Positions 1 through 9,703 are shown, counted from the stretch's first letter. The stretch: 64,000 nt of DNA from Algoriphagus sp. TR-M9 (GCF_027594545.1 NZ_CP115160.1:2985001-3049000); one strand, 5' to 3'. The notes: generated by a model not told the origin, from the sequence alone. Numbers and translations: made by a program.

Positions 1-2
1 AC

Positions 3-200
3 GATATCATCCCATCCCATACCAGCTTTATGATCTTCCCATTGAGAATGGAGGGACAGCCATTTATGAAGGGAATGTATGATAGCGGAGTAGGCATACG
101 GGTATTCAATATCGACAACAAACCTTGGTGCCGGGTAAGTATGGGCACCAAAGAGGAGATGGAAATCTTCGTCGATGCCTTCAAGAAAGTAACAGCATAG
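3..200 (+). CDS. PLP-dependent aminotransferase, C-terminal fragment
   Basis: This is the last 65 codons of a gene that begins left of the window and ends with TAG. The reading frame gives PSHTSFMIFPLRMEG followed by GVGIRVF and WCRVSMGT, the C-terminal pattern of fold-type I aminotransferases related to histidinol-phosphate aminotransferase. In that family the Arg of the RVS(M/I)GT segment binds the substrate carboxylate. The lysine that carries PLP lies outside the window, so substrate cannot be judged. A permease starts 13 bases later on the same strand, suggesting co-transcription and perhaps handling of an amino acid or derived amine. Family call is good; exact function is unknown. Confidence 0.8.
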   Translation, partial: DIIPSHTSFMIFPLRMEGQPFMKGMYDSGVGIRVFNIDNKPWCRVSMGTKEEMEIFVDAFKKVTA

Positions 201-213
201 AACTAATTACAAT

Positions 214-1353
214 ATGAGTATTGCACTTCAAAAAACCTTATCGCTGATTCTTCTAATAGTTATTGGACTATTTCTTCAAAAAAAACTCCAAAGTGAAGAT
301 CAGAAAAAGGGTTTAAAAACAATCATACTCAACATCGCACTGCCAGCCATGATTTTCGTCGCTTTGCTGAAGATCGAAATCAATCCGGATTTAATGATAC
401 TACCGGTTTTGGCTTTGATTTTCAACATAGTGATGATTCTGGTCACGCGTTATGCACTACCGCTTTTTGGAGTGAAGGGAGATACCCCAGCCATGCGTAC
501 GCTGATGCTGCTTCTCCCCTCTTTGGCTCCTGGGCTCACCTGCTTCCCCTTTATAGTGGAATATCTCGGTGATGACGTGCTGGCCTGGGCAGCGCTTTCT
601 GATATTGGAAATAAGATTTTTGTGCTCATTCTAGCTTATATGCTGGCTATGTCCTGGTATTACAAGAATCAAAGCCTGAAATCCAAATCCAATACTCAGA
701 AAATCAAACAGCTGCTTCTGGCCATGGTCAGCGAACCCATCAACATGGTGATCCTAGTAGCTATTGGCTTGCTCAGTTTGGGTATCAACATGGATAATTT
801 ACCGGGTTTTCTCAGTGCCTCGGTACTGATGATGAAGGACATGATGACTCCCTTGGTCTTGATTTTCATAGGAATCGCAGTCATATTCAAGTGGGATCAG
901 CTAAGGATGATTGCTTCTTTGCTCACTTTCAGAGCAGGGATCACTTTTCTGATTTCCGGATTGTTTATCTGGCTGGTTCCCATGCCTTCAGAGGCGGCTA
1001 TCCTACTCGCAGTGGTTTTTCCACAGAGTGCAGTCAGCTTCTGGCCGTTTGCACACATGTCGGCAGTACGCAAGCTGGAGCATGAAAACGAAGACCAGAA
1101 AAGCAATCCCACATTCGATCTGGAACTTGGGGTCAATGTGCTGGCAGTATCCATGCCATTCAGCACCCTGCTCATTTTAGGGGTATTCACCTCTGGATCC
1201 TATTTCTTAAATCCCGTTCACGTAATTTCCATAGGCAGTATTATGATCGGAGCAGCCGTATTGCCAAAGGCAATCGCATTGGTGAAAAGCGCAGATTTCA
1301 GCTGGGAAAACCTGAGAGGAAAAGAACTTAAAGACAGTTCGGTAGAACAATAG
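214..1353 (+). CDS. AEC-family (auxin efflux carrier-like) permease
   Basis: A 379-residue integral membrane protein with about ten hydrophobic segments arranged as two halves around a polar loop near residues 145-160. The N-terminal stretch with LNIALPAMIFVALLK matches the start of the bacterial AEC (membrane transport protein) family, whose members export or import small organic acids or amino acids. The segment around residues 95-125 carries the family's break with Pro and Gly residues. It follows the aminotransferase by 13 bases and ends just before a strong terminator, so the two probably form the end of one operon. The substrate is not readable from sequence. Confidence 0.8.
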   Translation: MSIALQKTLSLILLIVIGLFLQKKLQSEDQKKGLKTIILNIALPAMIFVALLKIEINPDLMILPVLALIFNIVMILVTRYALPLFGVKGDTPAMRTLMLLLPSLAPGLTCFPFIVEYLGDDVLAWAALSDIGNKIFVLILAYMLAMSWYYKNQSLKSKSNTQKIKQLLLAMVSEPINMVILVAIGLLSLGINMDNLPGFLSASVLMMKDMMTPLVLIFIGIAVIFKWDQLRMIASLLTFRAGITFLISGLFIWLVPMPSEAAILLAVVFPQSAVSFWPFAHMSAVRKLEHENEDQKSNPTFDLELGVNVLAVSMPFSTLLILGVFTSGSYFLNPVHVISIGSIMIGAAVLPKAIALVKSADFSWENLRGKELKDSSVEQ

Positions 1354-1390
1354 CTAAGGGTTAGTTATACAATAGGTTTAACTTTGGAAA

Positions 1391-1416
1391 TGCCCGGGTA
1401 TTGCCCGGGTTTTTTT
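1391..1416 (+). terminator. Rho-independent terminator after the AEC permease
   Basis: Two CCCGGG blocks (1393-1398 and 1404-1409) separated by five bases form a GC-rich hairpin followed directly by seven T. It lies 40 bases past the permease stop and should end the aminotransferase-permease transcript. Confidence 0.9.
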
Positions 1417-1437
1417 GCTTTTTGAAAAAAGAAGAGG

Positions 1438-1470
1438 TTTGCAGATCTTCCATATTTACCCTTAAATTGT
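1438..1470 (+). promoter_or_regulatory. Possible promoter for the lipoprotein gene
   Basis: TTTG at 1438-1441 and TAAATTG at 1463-1469, 21 bases apart, resemble the Bacteroidota -33/-7 pattern, though the -7 box is one base short of the consensus TAnnTTTG. Initiation near 1476 would give a short leader to the ATG at 1488 and lies downstream of the terminator, consistent with a separate transcript. Confidence 0.35.
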
Positions 1471-1487
1471 CCTTTAAAAACCCCAAT

Positions 1488-2258
1488 ATGCCTAAAATCT
1501 ACGCTTTACTTATTACCCTTTGCCTGGTTTCACTTGTATTTTCCTGTCAGCAAAACTCGGAAAAACCACTTCCTGAGCTCTCTCCAGAGTTTGAAGCAGT
1601 GCTGGATGCACATGGTGAGTGGGAAAAATGGTATCGGGCCAAAGCAGAAAGCTATGCCATGATCCATGAGGGAGTTATGACGGAGGAAGATGCATTTATC
1701 AACCTGGACAGCCGTAAAATCAGGTTATCAAACACAGAGTTTGAAATGGGATTTGATGGTGAGCAAACTTGGATCAGCCCAAACAGGGAAGCCTATAAAG
1801 GAAGATCACTGCGCTTCTACCACAATCTGTATTTCTATTTTTTTAATATCCCCTACATCTTTACAGATCCAGGGGTGACTGTTTCAAAATCCGACCCAAA
1901 AACAATCAATGGCAAGGAATACCCCACCTTCAGCGTGAGTTTTGATAAGGAAAAAGGAGCTAGTCCGGATGATCAATACTTCCTATTGATCAACCCTGAG
2001 ACAAACAGACTGGAGTACTTACTATACACCGTCACCTTTTTCGGGGCTGAAAACCCTCCTTTTAGCGCCTTGAAATATGAGGACTACAGAAACGCTGACG
2101 GCGTGTATTTTCCGCGCATTCTTACCGGGTATGCGTATGAGAATGATTCTTTGAAAAACATCAAATACCAAGTCACTTTTGCAGACGCCTTACTATTGGA
2201 AGAGGAGTTTGATGAGGAGATTTTCGAAAAGCCAGAGACTGGAGTGTATGGTGACTAA
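1488..2258 (+). CDS. Predicted lipoprotein, DUF6503-like
   Basis: A 256-residue protein starting MPKIYALLITLCLVSLVFSCQ, a lipoprotein signal peptide with the acylated Cys at residue 20. The frame is open further upstream to 1401, but that start lies in the terminator hairpin, so the ATG at 1488 is chosen. The mature part contains the pattern FEMGFDGEQTW and later FDKEKGASPDDQYFLLINPETNRLEYLLYT, cut here into short pieces, resembling the secreted DUF6503/LolA-like group of Bacteroidota: a beta-rich sheet that may bind lipid. No catalytic residues are evident. It converges with the alpha-E gene, overlapping it by four bases at the stops. Confidence 0.7.
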   Translation: MPKIYALLITLCLVSLVFSCQQNSEKPLPELSPEFEAVLDAHGEWEKWYRAKAESYAMIHEGVMTEEDAFINLDSRKIRLSNTEFEMGFDGEQTWISPNREAYKGRSLRFYHNLYFYFFNIPYIFTDPGVTVSKSDPKTINGKEYPTFSVSFDKEKGASPDDQYFLLINPETNRLEYLLYTVTFFGAENPPFSALKYEDYRNADGVYFPRILTGYAYENDSLKNIKYQVTFADALLLEEEFDEEIFEKPETGVYGD

Positions 2259-3235
2259 GATTGAGACTGAGATTGCTGCACCTGATTGTCCCGAATGGTG
2301 AAAAAGGTGGTATCTACCAAATCAGAGATCTGATTGATCTTGACCTGAAGATTGTCCAAGTACTCATGTAGCCCATATCCTATCAATTCCCCCACTTCGG
2401 AAAATTCCAGCCTGGAACGCAATTCTCCTATGGCCTTTTCAGCAGAATTCATGTAGCCGCCACCCAAGTTACCAGAGATGTTGTGAAGACAGTGTTCTGC
2501 TTTCTTGATACAGAAATAAATTGACCTGGGGAAATATTTATTCAGCACCAAAAACTCCACCACACAAGCAGGATCGATATTTCCGTACACTCTCCTGTAG
2601 GTATTGAATGCAGTCACAGATTTAAGAAGTGCCATCCAGTGCAAGAAATCCAGAGGTGTACCTACCTCCTGATCAGAAGGCAACAAAATATGATACTTCA
2701 CATCCAAGACTCTAGAGGTTTTATCTGCCCGCTCTAGATACTGCCCAAGCTGCCTGAAATACCAGCCTTCCACTCTAGCCACACTGCTATCTGCTATTCC
2801 ATAGATTAATAAAATCTGATTTTTGACCTTCTCAAAAAATGGCCTGGGATCTTCTTTTTTCCACACTTTTTTCTCCAGTCCATGCTGCATCATATAATGG
2901 AGTTCATTGGATTTTTCCCAGGTTTCTTTACTTAGATTTTCACGGATAATCCTGGCATTTTCCCTGGCAAACTTGATAGAAGAAATCATTGAATTGGGAT
3001 TTTCGGCATCAAACACCAAGAAAAAAAGCACATTTTGCCTTTCAAACCCTTGGTACTTTGACTTGTAAAGTTCCAAATCTCCGGTGGTGGCAATGAGCGG
3101 TAGCCATTGTTCCTTTAGATCACCTGGCAAATCCTGCATGAGGTTAAAGTTCACATCGATAAAACGGGCATAGTTTTCCGCTCTTTCCAGATATCTCCCC
3201 AACCAATAAATACTATTCGCAACTCTACTAAGCAT
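2255..3235 (-). CDS. Alpha-E domain protein
   Basis: A 326-residue, almost all-helical protein beginning MLSRVANSIYWLGRYLERAE, the hallmark N-terminus of the bacterial alpha-E family (DUF403). These proteins are nearly always encoded next to a circularly permuted ATP-grasp protein, as here, where the ATP-grasp gene ends 16 bases upstream. The pair is known to co-occur with a transglutaminase-like protein and a proteasome-type peptidase and is thought to make or process a small peptide; neither extra partner is present on either side in this window. The length matches the family. The biochemical role is unproven for the family. Confidence 0.93.
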   Translation of the reverse strand: MLSRVANSIYWLGRYLERAENYARFIDVNFNLMQDLPGDLKEQWLPLIATTGDLELYKSKYQGFERQNVLFFLVFDAENPNSMISSIKFARENARIIRENLSKETWEKSNELHYMMQHGLEKKVWKKEDPRPFFEKVKNQILLIYGIADSSVARVEGWYFRQLGQYLERADKTSRVLDVKYHILLPSDQEVGTPLDFLHWMALLKSVTAFNTYRRVYGNIDPACVVEFLVLNKYFPRSIYFCIKKAEHCLHNISGNLGGGYMNSAEKAIGELRSRLEFSEVGELIGYGLHEYLDNLQVKINQISDLVDTTFFTIRDNQVQQSQSQS

Positions 3236-3251
3236 GGTCTTTATACATTAA

Positions 3252-4676
3252 TTAATACAATACCCAAGTATCTTTACTTCCGCCTCCCTGAGAGCTGTTC
3301 ACCACCAAGGACCCTTCCTTCAAAGCTACCCTGGTAAGCGCGCCAGGTATCACTTCTATATCTTTGCCATAAAGGATGTACGGACGAAGATCTACATGCC
3401 TACCTGAGATGGTGTTATCCGCCAGAGTAGGTACCGTGGAGAGTGAGAGTGTAGGCTGCGCAATGTAATTTTTGGGGTTATTTCTAATCAGGTTTCTGAA
3501 TTTCTCATGTTCTTCGGCAGTGGATTTTGGGCCGATAAGCATCCCATAGCCCCCGGCGGCATTGGTCTCCTTCACCACTAGCTCGGAAATATGCTCCAAC
3601 ACATAGGCTCTATCCTCTTCTTCCCTACAGAGATATGTGGGCACATTGTTCAAAATAGGTTGCTCGTTCAGATAATATTCTATGATTTTCGGCACGTACG
3701 CATACACAGCCTTATCATCTGCCACACCAGTACCAGGAGCATTTGCTAAGGCTATATTGCCTGCTTTATAAGCCTCAAAAATCCCCGGTACTCCTAGCAT
3801 GGATTCAGGATTGAAAGTAAGCGGATCCAAAAAGGTATCATCTATCCTACGGTAGAGCACGTCAATCTGCTCTAGACCTTTAGTTGTCTGCATGTAAACT
3901 TTATTGTTCTCCACGATAAGATCCACTCCATTCACCAGCTCAACTCCCATCTGCAGAGCCAAATAAGAATGTTCATAATAGGCAGAATTGTAAATCCCGG
4001 GAGTGAGCACACCCACTACCGGCTTGGGCTTGTCGGAGAGATTCTGAAGCATGCTTAGAAGCTTAGCCGGATAATCAGAGACAGGCTTCACACCTTTTTG
4101 GTTAAAAATATCAGGATACACCCGCTTAATGATCTCCCTGCTTTCCAGCATATAAGACACTCCGGAAGGGCAGCGCAGATTATCTTCCAGCACGTAATAT
4201 TGCCCATCTACATTTTTGACCAGATCTGTACCTGTGATATGGCACCAGATCCCTTTGGGAGGGGTCAATCCTATACAGGGCTCAAGAAAATCCCTGCTTT
4301 TCACAATCAAATCTGAGGGGACTATACCGTCTTTGAGCACCTGCTGCTCATTGTAGATATCCTGTAAAAAATAATTGATGGCCTTGGTCCGCTGCTTCAA
4401 CCCGGACTCCAATATTTCCCATTCAGAATTGGGGATAATTCTAGGTATAATATCCAAATGTAGGATTTTCTCTAGGCCTTGGTTGTCATGGTACACATTG
4501 AAGGTCATGCCCATGGAGCGTTGCGTCTGATTGGCCGAAAACTGCAGGTGATTCATTTTCCTGCTGCTGGTTTTCTTCAAATGCTTGTAAAACTCCTCAT
4601 AATGGCTTCTAATCTCCCCCTCAGGTGACACCATTTCGTCAAAGTGTCCTCCTGTTTTATAATGATCGATATTCAT
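3252..4676 (-). CDS. Circularly permuted type 2 ATP-grasp protein
   Basis: A 474-residue protein of the DUF404/DUF407 group, in which the ATP-grasp fold is circularly permuted. Recognisable pieces are RRIDDTFLDPL in the middle, the ALANAPGTGVADDKAVYAYVPK stretch, and VVKETNAAGGYGMLIGP, a glycine-rich nucleotide-binding loop, followed by the C-terminal DLRPY segment. Family members are predicted to ligate amino acids or peptides with ATP. It is the first gene of a two-gene unit with the alpha-E protein. A TATTTTTG box on the minus strand at 4740-4733 could be its -7 element. Confidence 0.92.
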   Translation of the reverse strand: MNIDHYKTGGHFDEMVSPEGEIRSHYEEFYKHLKKTSSRKMNHLQFSANQTQRSMGMTFNVYHDNQGLEKILHLDIIPRIIPNSEWEILESGLKQRTKAINYFLQDIYNEQQVLKDGIVPSDLIVKSRDFLEPCIGLTPPKGIWCHITGTDLVKNVDGQYYVLEDNLRCPSGVSYMLESREIIKRVYPDIFNQKGVKPVSDYPAKLLSMLQNLSDKPKPVVGVLTPGIYNSAYYEHSYLALQMGVELVNGVDLIVENNKVYMQTTKGLEQIDVLYRRIDDTFLDPLTFNPESMLGVPGIFEAYKAGNIALANAPGTGVADDKAVYAYVPKIIEYYLNEQPILNNVPTYLCREEEDRAYVLEHISELVVKETNAAGGYGMLIGPKSTAEEHEKFRNLIRNNPKNYIAQPTLSLSTVPTLADNTISGRHVDLRPYILYGKDIEVIPGALTRVALKEGSLVVNSSQGGGSKDTWVLY

Positions 4677-4732
4677 AAAATTAAGAATTGGAGTTTCGTA
4701 GTGTAAAAAGATAGCTCAATTCGAGATATTTT

Positions 4733-4740
4733 CAAAAATA
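4733..4740 (-). promoter_or_regulatory. Possible -7 element for the ATP-grasp/alpha-E operon
   Basis: The minus strand reads TATTTTTG, an exact TAnnTTTG match, about 57 bases upstream of the ATP-grasp start. No convincing TTTG -33 box is found at the usual distance, so this is a weak call. The rest of the 254-base divergent gap is AT-rich with no other evident feature. Confidence 0.3.
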
Positions 4741-4930
4741 TATCTGAAATAGGATCATTTTATTACCAATAACATTCAAATAATATACAATATTTAAAAA
4801 TCAAGCTATTTCAATGTCAATACAATAAAATCTATCTACAGTTTGAATCCAAGTAAACTTCTGTCTTAAGATAAGCATTTTTTGAGGCCAATACGAATCA
4901 AGTCTTCAACAAATAGTCTATTTTCGAATC

Positions 4931-5836
4931 ATGGTTAAGAGAATATTGAACATCCAAGACAATGCATTGATTAAGCGAATTACACTGTACCGACAGTTTA
5001 AAGACGCCATGTTTATAGCTATTGGTGTAGTGATGGCGAGTATTGGACTGAAAGGATTTCTTTTGCCAAATGGCTTTTTCGACGGAGGCGCGATGGGGAT
5101 GTCACTTTTGCTCGAAATGCTCACTCCGGTGAACCTTTCAATTCTGATTATCCTGGTCAACTTGCCCTTTATTTTACTTGGGGCAAAGCAGGTTTCCGTA
5201 CCTTTTGCCATCAAAAGCACCCTGGCCATCTTTGGCCTAGCCTTACTAGTTCATTACATAGAAGTTCCTGCAATCACCGCCGATAAATTACTGATTGCGG
5301 TCTTTGGCGGTTTTTTCTTGGGTTCTGGAATCGGCTTTGCGATCCGAGGCGGTGCGGTGATCGATGGCACCGAGGTGTTGGCCATTTCTGTGAGCAGAAA
5401 GTCCAGTCTCACGGTGGGTGATTTTATCACCGTATTCAACGTCTGCTTGTTTATTGTTGCTGCTATTTTTGTGGATTTAGAAACGGCCATGTACTCCATG
5501 CTCACCTATTTTTCAGCATCCAAAACAGTGGATTTCATCATCAACGGGGTAGAAGAATACTTAGGTGTAATGATCATGTCTCCACAAAATGAGGACATCA
5601 AGCAGATGATTTCTTACGACCTAGGCAGAGGTGTTACTGTACTGAAATCAGATGGTGGCTACGGGGACAAAGCCAATCAACTACCGGACCGAAAGGTGTT
5701 ATTCTGCGTGATCACACGTCTGGAGGTGACCAAAATGCTGGTAGAAATCGAAAAAATAGACCCCAAAGCCTTCGTGATCCAATATCCTATCAAGGATACC
5801 AAAGGAGGCATGATTAAAAAGAGACCGTTGCATTGA
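4931..5836 (+). CDS. YitT-family membrane protein (DUF161 plus DUF2179)
   Basis: A 301-residue protein with five to six hydrophobic segments in residues 28-205 and a soluble C-terminal domain of about 85 residues (roughly 210-295). The membrane part includes KGFLLPNGFFDGGAMGMSLL and FAIRGGAVIDGTEVLA, characteristic of the YitT/DUF161 family, and the C-terminal DUF2179 domain contains GRGVTVLKSDGGY. Transport or sensing roles have been suggested for this family, none firmly shown. It stands alone, divergent from the ATP-grasp gene and convergent with metG. The ATG at 4931 is the first in frame. Confidence 0.9.
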   Translation: MVKRILNIQDNALIKRITLYRQFKDAMFIAIGVVMASIGLKGFLLPNGFFDGGAMGMSLLLEMLTPVNLSILIILVNLPFILLGAKQVSVPFAIKSTLAIFGLALLVHYIEVPAITADKLLIAVFGGFFLGSGIGFAIRGGAVIDGTEVLAISVSRKSSLTVGDFITVFNVCLFIVAAIFVDLETAMYSMLTYFSASKTVDFIINGVEEYLGVMIMSPQNEDIKQMISYDLGRGVTVLKSDGGYGDKANQLPDRKVLFCVITRLEVTKMLVEIEKIDPKAFVIQYPIKDTKGGMIKKRPLH

Positions 5837-5952
5837 GCATGCAGTAGCTTGACGTTAGTATCAAGATATGAGAGGCCTGTATCAAGGTGCTAGATTTCAG
5901 AGAAATGATAGTAGGAAAACAGGAAGTTTATGGAATTATGCTCCAAACTAAA

Positions 5953-5995
5953 AAGAGCCAAGATGTCCCGGTTCTACAGGGTCATCTTGGCTCTT
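5953..5995 (-). terminator. Terminator after metG
   Basis: A perfect 13-base inverted repeat (5953-5965 with 5983-5995) with a partly paired loop. On the minus strand the hairpin is followed by TTTTTAGTTT, so it ends metG transcription; on the plus strand the T tract is missing, making it a weaker stop for the YitT gene. The remaining spacer (5837-5952, 5996-6089) shows only short degenerate repeats. Confidence 0.88.
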
Positions 5996-6089
5996 CGTTC
6001 TAAATTCTAGGTTCGTGATTTTTGACTCTAGACTCAGGGCTCTTGATACTAAGGCTCAGACTTGCTTCGCTTCGTTCGGAGCGATGAAT

Positions 6090-8150
6090 TTATGAGATTG
6101 TCGATCCACTCGCCGTCCCTTCATGTGGCACCATTAGCTTGAGTTTACCGTCCTTGTCTTCGGCCATCAGGATCATACCTTCACTATCAATTCCCATCAT
6201 TTTCCTTGGTGCCAAATTAATAAGCATAGTCACTTGTTTACCCACCAAAAATTCCGGCTCAAAATGCTCTGCCACACCGCTGAGCACTGTGCGTTCACCC
6301 AATCCTGTATCTACCTTTAGCTTGAGCAATTTCTTTGATTTAGGCATTTTCTCCGCTTGGAGGATGGTCACTACCCGCATATCCAGTTTGGCAAAGTCAT
6401 CATACGTAATGATCTCTTTCATCACCGGTACAGGTGCATTTGCTGCTTCATTTTCCTTTTTGGCATCCATAAGTTTTTGTACTTGATTTTCTACTACACT
6501 GTCTTCTATTTTTTCAAAAAGCAGCCCCATTTTGCCCAGCGTACTTCCTACCTTCAACAATTGGGACTGGCCTGACTGCGACCATTCTGGCTTTTCCAAA
6601 CCAAAAAGTTCGAAGAGCTTTCCAGCCGTAAATGGCAAAAATGGTTCGGAAACTATCGCCAGATTTGCAGCAATATTAAGCGCGATATTCAGAATAGTCG
6701 CTGTTCTACCCTCATCCGTTTTGACTACTTTCCAAGGCTCTGTGTCTGCCAGGTATTTATTGCCCAGTCGAGCTAAATCCATCACCAAAGCCAGCGCTTC
6801 ACGGAACCTATATCGCTCAATGGAAGAGGCTATCTTTTCGGGGAAGTCTTTCAAAGTAGCTATCACTTCCTCGTCATACCCGGTCAGCTCTCCTGGGGCA
6901 GGCACCGTGCCTTGATAATATTTATGGGTCAAAACTACGGCCCTGTTCACAAAATTACCGTAAATGGCTACCAACTCAGAATTATTCCTTGCCTGAAAAT
7001 CCTTCCAGGTGAAGTCATTGTCCTTAGTCTCAGGAGCATTTGCTGTCAGCACGTAGCGAAGCACATCCTGCTTACCCGGAAATTCCTGCAAATATTCATG
7101 AAGCCAAACGGCCCAGTTTCTAGAGGTAGAGATCTTCTCTCCTTCTAGATTCAGAAACTCATTCGCCGGTACGTTATCAGGAAGCACATAGCCACCATGG
7201 GTTTTCAAGATGGCCGGGAAGATAATGCAGTGAAAAACGATGTTATCCTTTCCTATAAAATGCACCAACTTGGTATCTTCATCTTTCCAGTATGGCTCCC
7301 AATCTATTCCTTTTTCTGCTGCCCATTCTTTGGTAGAAGAAATATATCCTATAGGCGCATCAAACCACACATAGAGCACTTTGCCTTCTGCGTCTTGCAG
7401 CGGAACTTTGATCCCCCAGTCCAAATCACGCGTCATGGATCTTGCCTGCAAACCGTCTCCCGCTTCCAACCAAGACCTACATTGGCCCAATACATTGTTT
7501 TTCCAATCCTCTGCATGCTCTTCCAGCACCCATTTTTTCAGAAAACTCTGGTACCTCGCCAGATCCAAAAACCAATGCTTGGTTTCTTTCAAAACTGGTG
7601 TTCTCCCACTTAGTTTTGACTTAGGATTGATCAGCTCAGTTGGACTCAGGGAACTTCCACATTTCTCGCATTGGTCTCCATAGGCACGCTCATTTCCACA
7701 TTTGGGACAGGTGCCCTCTATGTAGCGGTCGGCCAAAAACTGCCCTGCTTCTTCATCATAATACTGCTCGGTGCTTTGCTCGATAAACTCTCCTTTTTCG
7801 TAGAGGTCCTTAAAAAATCCCTGAGCAGTTTCATGATGGATAGGAGCCGAAGTTCTGGAATAATGATCGAAACTGATTCCAAATTCCTGAAAGCTGCCTT
7901 TCATGATTTGATGGTAATGGTCCACCACTTCCTGTGGTGTTTTCCCCTCCTTCTTTGCCTTGATGGTAATGGCTACTCCATGCTCATCAGACCCGCAGAT
8001 ATAGGCCACATCTTTGCCTTGGCTTCGCAAATATCGAACATAAATATCTGATGGAATGTAGCAGCCTGCCAAATGCCCAATATGCAAGGGGCCGTTGGCA
8101 TAGGGTAAAGCTGAGGTGATGGTGTATCTTTTAAAATTCTTATGACTCAT
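6090..8150 (-). CDS. metG: Methionine--tRNA ligase
   Basis: A 686-residue cytoplasmic class I aminoacyl-tRNA synthetase that charges initiator and elongator tRNA-Met. The HIGH motif is in [12 protein letters not shown] near residue 22; a zinc knuckle with four Cys (CPKCG and CEKCG) sits around residues 145-165; the KMSKS loop appears as KISTS in [13 protein letters not shown]-terminal EMAP/tRNA-binding OB domain follows from about residue 575 ([12 protein letters not shown]), as in dimeric long MetG forms. Full length. The ATG at 8150 places [20 protein letters not shown] at the N-terminus. It is encoded alone, 98 bases downstream of a TetR gene. Confidence 0.97.
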   Translation of the reverse strand: MSHKNFKRYTITSALPYANGPLHIGHLAGCYIPSDIYVRYLRSQGKDVAYICGSDEHGVAITIKAKKEGKTPQEVVDHYHQIMKGSFQEFGISFDHYSRTSAPIHHETAQGFFKDLYEKGEFIEQSTEQYYDEEAGQFLADRYIEGTCPKCGNERAYGDQCEKCGSSLSPTELINPKSKLSGRTPVLKETKHWFLDLARYQSFLKKWVLEEHAEDWKNNVLGQCRSWLEAGDGLQARSMTRDLDWGIKVPLQDAEGKVLYVWFDAPIGYISSTKEWAAEKGIDWEPYWKDEDTKLVHFIGKDNIVFHCIIFPAILKTHGGYVLPDNVPANEFLNLEGEKISTSRNWAVWLHEYLQEFPGKQDVLRYVLTANAPETKDNDFTWKDFQARNNSELVAIYGNFVNRAVVLTHKYYQGTVPAPGELTGYDEEVIATLKDFPEKIASSIERYRFREALALVMDLARLGNKYLADTEPWKVVKTDEGRTATILNIALNIAANLAIVSEPFLPFTAGKLFELFGLEKPEWSQSGQSQLLKVGSTLGKMGLLFEKIEDSVVENQVQKLMDAKKENEAANAPVPVMKEIITYDDFAKLDMRVVTILQAEKMPKSKKLLKLKVDTGLGERTVLSGVAEHFEPEFLVGKQVTMLINLAPRKMMGIDSEGMILMAEDKDGKLKLMVPHEGTASGSTIS

Positions 8151-8218
8151 GATGAGGATAAAGTTCGTATTGCTGTGATTGTGGGATTTACTTCCGGAAA
8201 CCTCCTTTTTATTGGCTG

Positions 8219-8226
8219 CAAAGATA
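8219..8226 (-). promoter_or_regulatory. Possible -7 element of metG
   Basis: The minus strand reads TATCTTTG, an exact TAnnTTTG match, in the gap between the TetR stop and metG. It would give a leader of roughly 60 bases. A matching -33 box at the expected distance is not obvious. Confidence 0.4.
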
Positions 8227-8248
8227 GGAAAATCAAAGCAAGCTGGGC

Positions 8249-8881
8249 TTACGCATTCGCAAATTCCTCTCGGGCTTCATCGGTCAAAATCCCATTATAA
8301 ATAATGGTGGTCACCTGATCATAGATATCCGAAGCGGGAATTTTCAGGCCTTTTTGCATCTCCTCCGGAAACTGGCCGGTAAACCTGGGATCCAAAAGAG
8401 ACTGAACTGCAGCTGCATACATCATCACTACCAGATTTATGTTGGTGCTTGGATTCATCAATCCCAAAGATACTCCCTGGGTGATTAGCTGCTGAAAGCG
8501 AATGTAGGCTGACTCGTTGATGTAGCTTTGCAAATCCTCCCAAACCTCGGGGGCATATTCCCTTAAATCTTCAAAAAGCTCTGGGTTGATCGGAGCCAGA
8601 TGGGATGCCATGACAGTGAGTGTGGATTTGAGTTTCAGTGGAAAAGGCAGGTATTTATTATCCAAAATCCCTTCCACTTTGGCTGTCAATTTGGTTTTCA
8701 GTACTTCAAAAGTAGCAGAGAGCAGCTCTATTTTACCCGGATAATATTTATAAAGCGTCTTTTTGCTCATCCCCAGTACCTGAGCAATCTCATCCATGGT
8801 GGTTTGACGATAGCCTTTTTCCAGAAAAAGCTGATAGGCTACATCCAGAATCTTGCTTTCTTTTTGGGATTTTTTGGTCAT
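8249..8881 (-). CDS. TetR/AcrR-family transcriptional regulator
   Basis: A 210-residue regulator with an N-terminal helix-turn-helix (residues about 8-55) reading [24 protein letters not shown], given here as two overlapping motifs: [13 protein letters not shown] and KKTLYKYY. The C-terminal 150 residues are helical and form the ligand/dimer domain, which is not similar enough to name an effector. TetR proteins usually repress a neighbouring efflux or metabolic gene, but the neighbours here are metG and folE, so the target is probably elsewhere. Starts 115 bases after the folE terminator region on the opposite side. Confidence 0.9.
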   Translation of the reverse strand: MTKKSQKESKILDVAYQLFLEKGYRQTTMDEIAQVLGMSKKTLYKYYPGKIELLSATFEVLKTKLTAKVEGILDNKYLPFPLKLKSTLTVMASHLAPINPELFEDLREYAPEVWEDLQSYINESAYIRFQQLITQGVSLGLMNPSTNINLVVMMYAAAVQSLLDPRFTGQFPEEMQKGLKIPASDIYDQVTTIIYNGILTDEAREEFANA

Positions 8882-8941
8882 GGGGACAAATGGGGCGAAA
8901 ACCTTAAATAGAAGTTTAAATATCGGTAGGATTCTGCAATG

Positions 8942-8971
8942 AAAAAAAAAGACCGAGCTGCTTGCCCGGTC
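8942..8971 (-). terminator. Terminator after folE
   Basis: On the minus strand GACCG and CGGTC arms (8951-8971) enclose a short loop and are followed by a run of nine T (8950-8942). It lies about 28 bases past the folE stop and separates folE from the TetR gene. Confidence 0.88.
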
Positions 8972-8998
8972 TATAATGTTGGTTTAGTATTTCAAAAG

Positions 8999-9703
8999 TT
9001 ATCTCTCTAAGCTGATATACTTCAAAAACTCATTGCGAGTCTGCTCATCTTGTTCAAACTTTCCTGAATAGAACGAGGTAAGTGTAGAACTTGTTGTGTC
9101 TTTGACACCTCTGGAGCTTACACACATATGATCTGCATCCATGATCACGGCCACATCTTCAGTGCCCAGAGCCTCCACCAGCTCATTTCCGATCTGCATA
9201 GTCAGGCGTTCCTGCACCTGAGGTCGCTGCGAAAAATACTGAACTATTCTATTGATTTTAGACAATCCTATCACGCTACCATTGGAAATGTAGGCCACAT
9301 GAGCTTTGCCATGAATAGGTACAAAATGGTGCTCGCAGTGTGAAAAGAAAGTAATATTCTTCTCCACCAGCATCTCATTGTATTTGTATTTATTGTCAAA
9401 AAGCTTAGCTACCGGCTTATTCAGCGGGTTTAGACCGCTAAAGACTTCCTTTATATACATCTTTGCAACACGATGCGGAGTGCCCTTCAGACTATCATCG
9501 GTGAGATCCAGCCCCATGATGTGCATAATTTCACGGAAGTGCTTTTCGATCAGTTCGATCTTCAGCTCATCATCCATTTCAAATGCATCCTCTCTCAGGG
9601 GAGTTTCAAGGGAGGTACCCACATGCTCATCACCTATATCTTCGGCTGTAGCTCTGGCGATATTAATTCCCATCGTATTCAACAAAGTTTCTTTCTGTTT
9701 CAT
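8999..9703 (-). CDS. folE: GTP cyclohydrolase I
   Basis: A 234-residue enzyme converting GTP to 7,8-dihydroneopterin triphosphate, the first step of folate and (via QueD) queuosine or tetrahydropterin synthesis. The C-terminal 180 residues hold the catalytic core: zinc ligands in FFSHCEHHF and CVSSRGVKD, and the substrate segment GLSKINRIVQYF. The N-terminal 45 residues are variable as usual. The 5' end overlaps the QueD/PTPS gene by 41 bases with the ATG at 9703; a second in-frame ATG at 9673 would shorten the overlap to 11 bases and cannot be excluded. The overlap implies translational coupling of two pterin-pathway enzymes. Confidence 0.96.
   Translation of the reverse strand: MKQKETLLNTMGINIARATAEDIGDEHVGTSLETPLREDAFEMDDELKIELIEKHFREIMHIMGLDLTDDSLKGTPHRVAKMYIKEVFSGLNPLNKPVAKLFDNKYKYNEMLVEKNITFFSHCEHHFVPIHGKAHVAYISNGSVIGLSKINRIVQYFSQRPQVQERLTMQIGNELVEALGTEDVAVIMDADHMCVSSRGVKDTTSSTLTSFYSGKFEQDEQTRNEFLKYISLER

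Noticed and set aside
1401..1487. N-terminal extension of the DUF6503-like lipoprotein
   Set aside because: It lies in a terminator hairpin and hides the lipoprotein signal peptide that starts at 1488.
5837..6089. Spacer with GCTTCG/CGTTCG words considered as a repeat family
   Set aside because: Only one clear hairpin (the metG terminator) is supported; the rest is too degenerate.
6139..8051. Several long plus-strand frames inside metG
   Set aside because: They mirror metG codons and show no protein motif; the minus-strand frame is a complete MetG.
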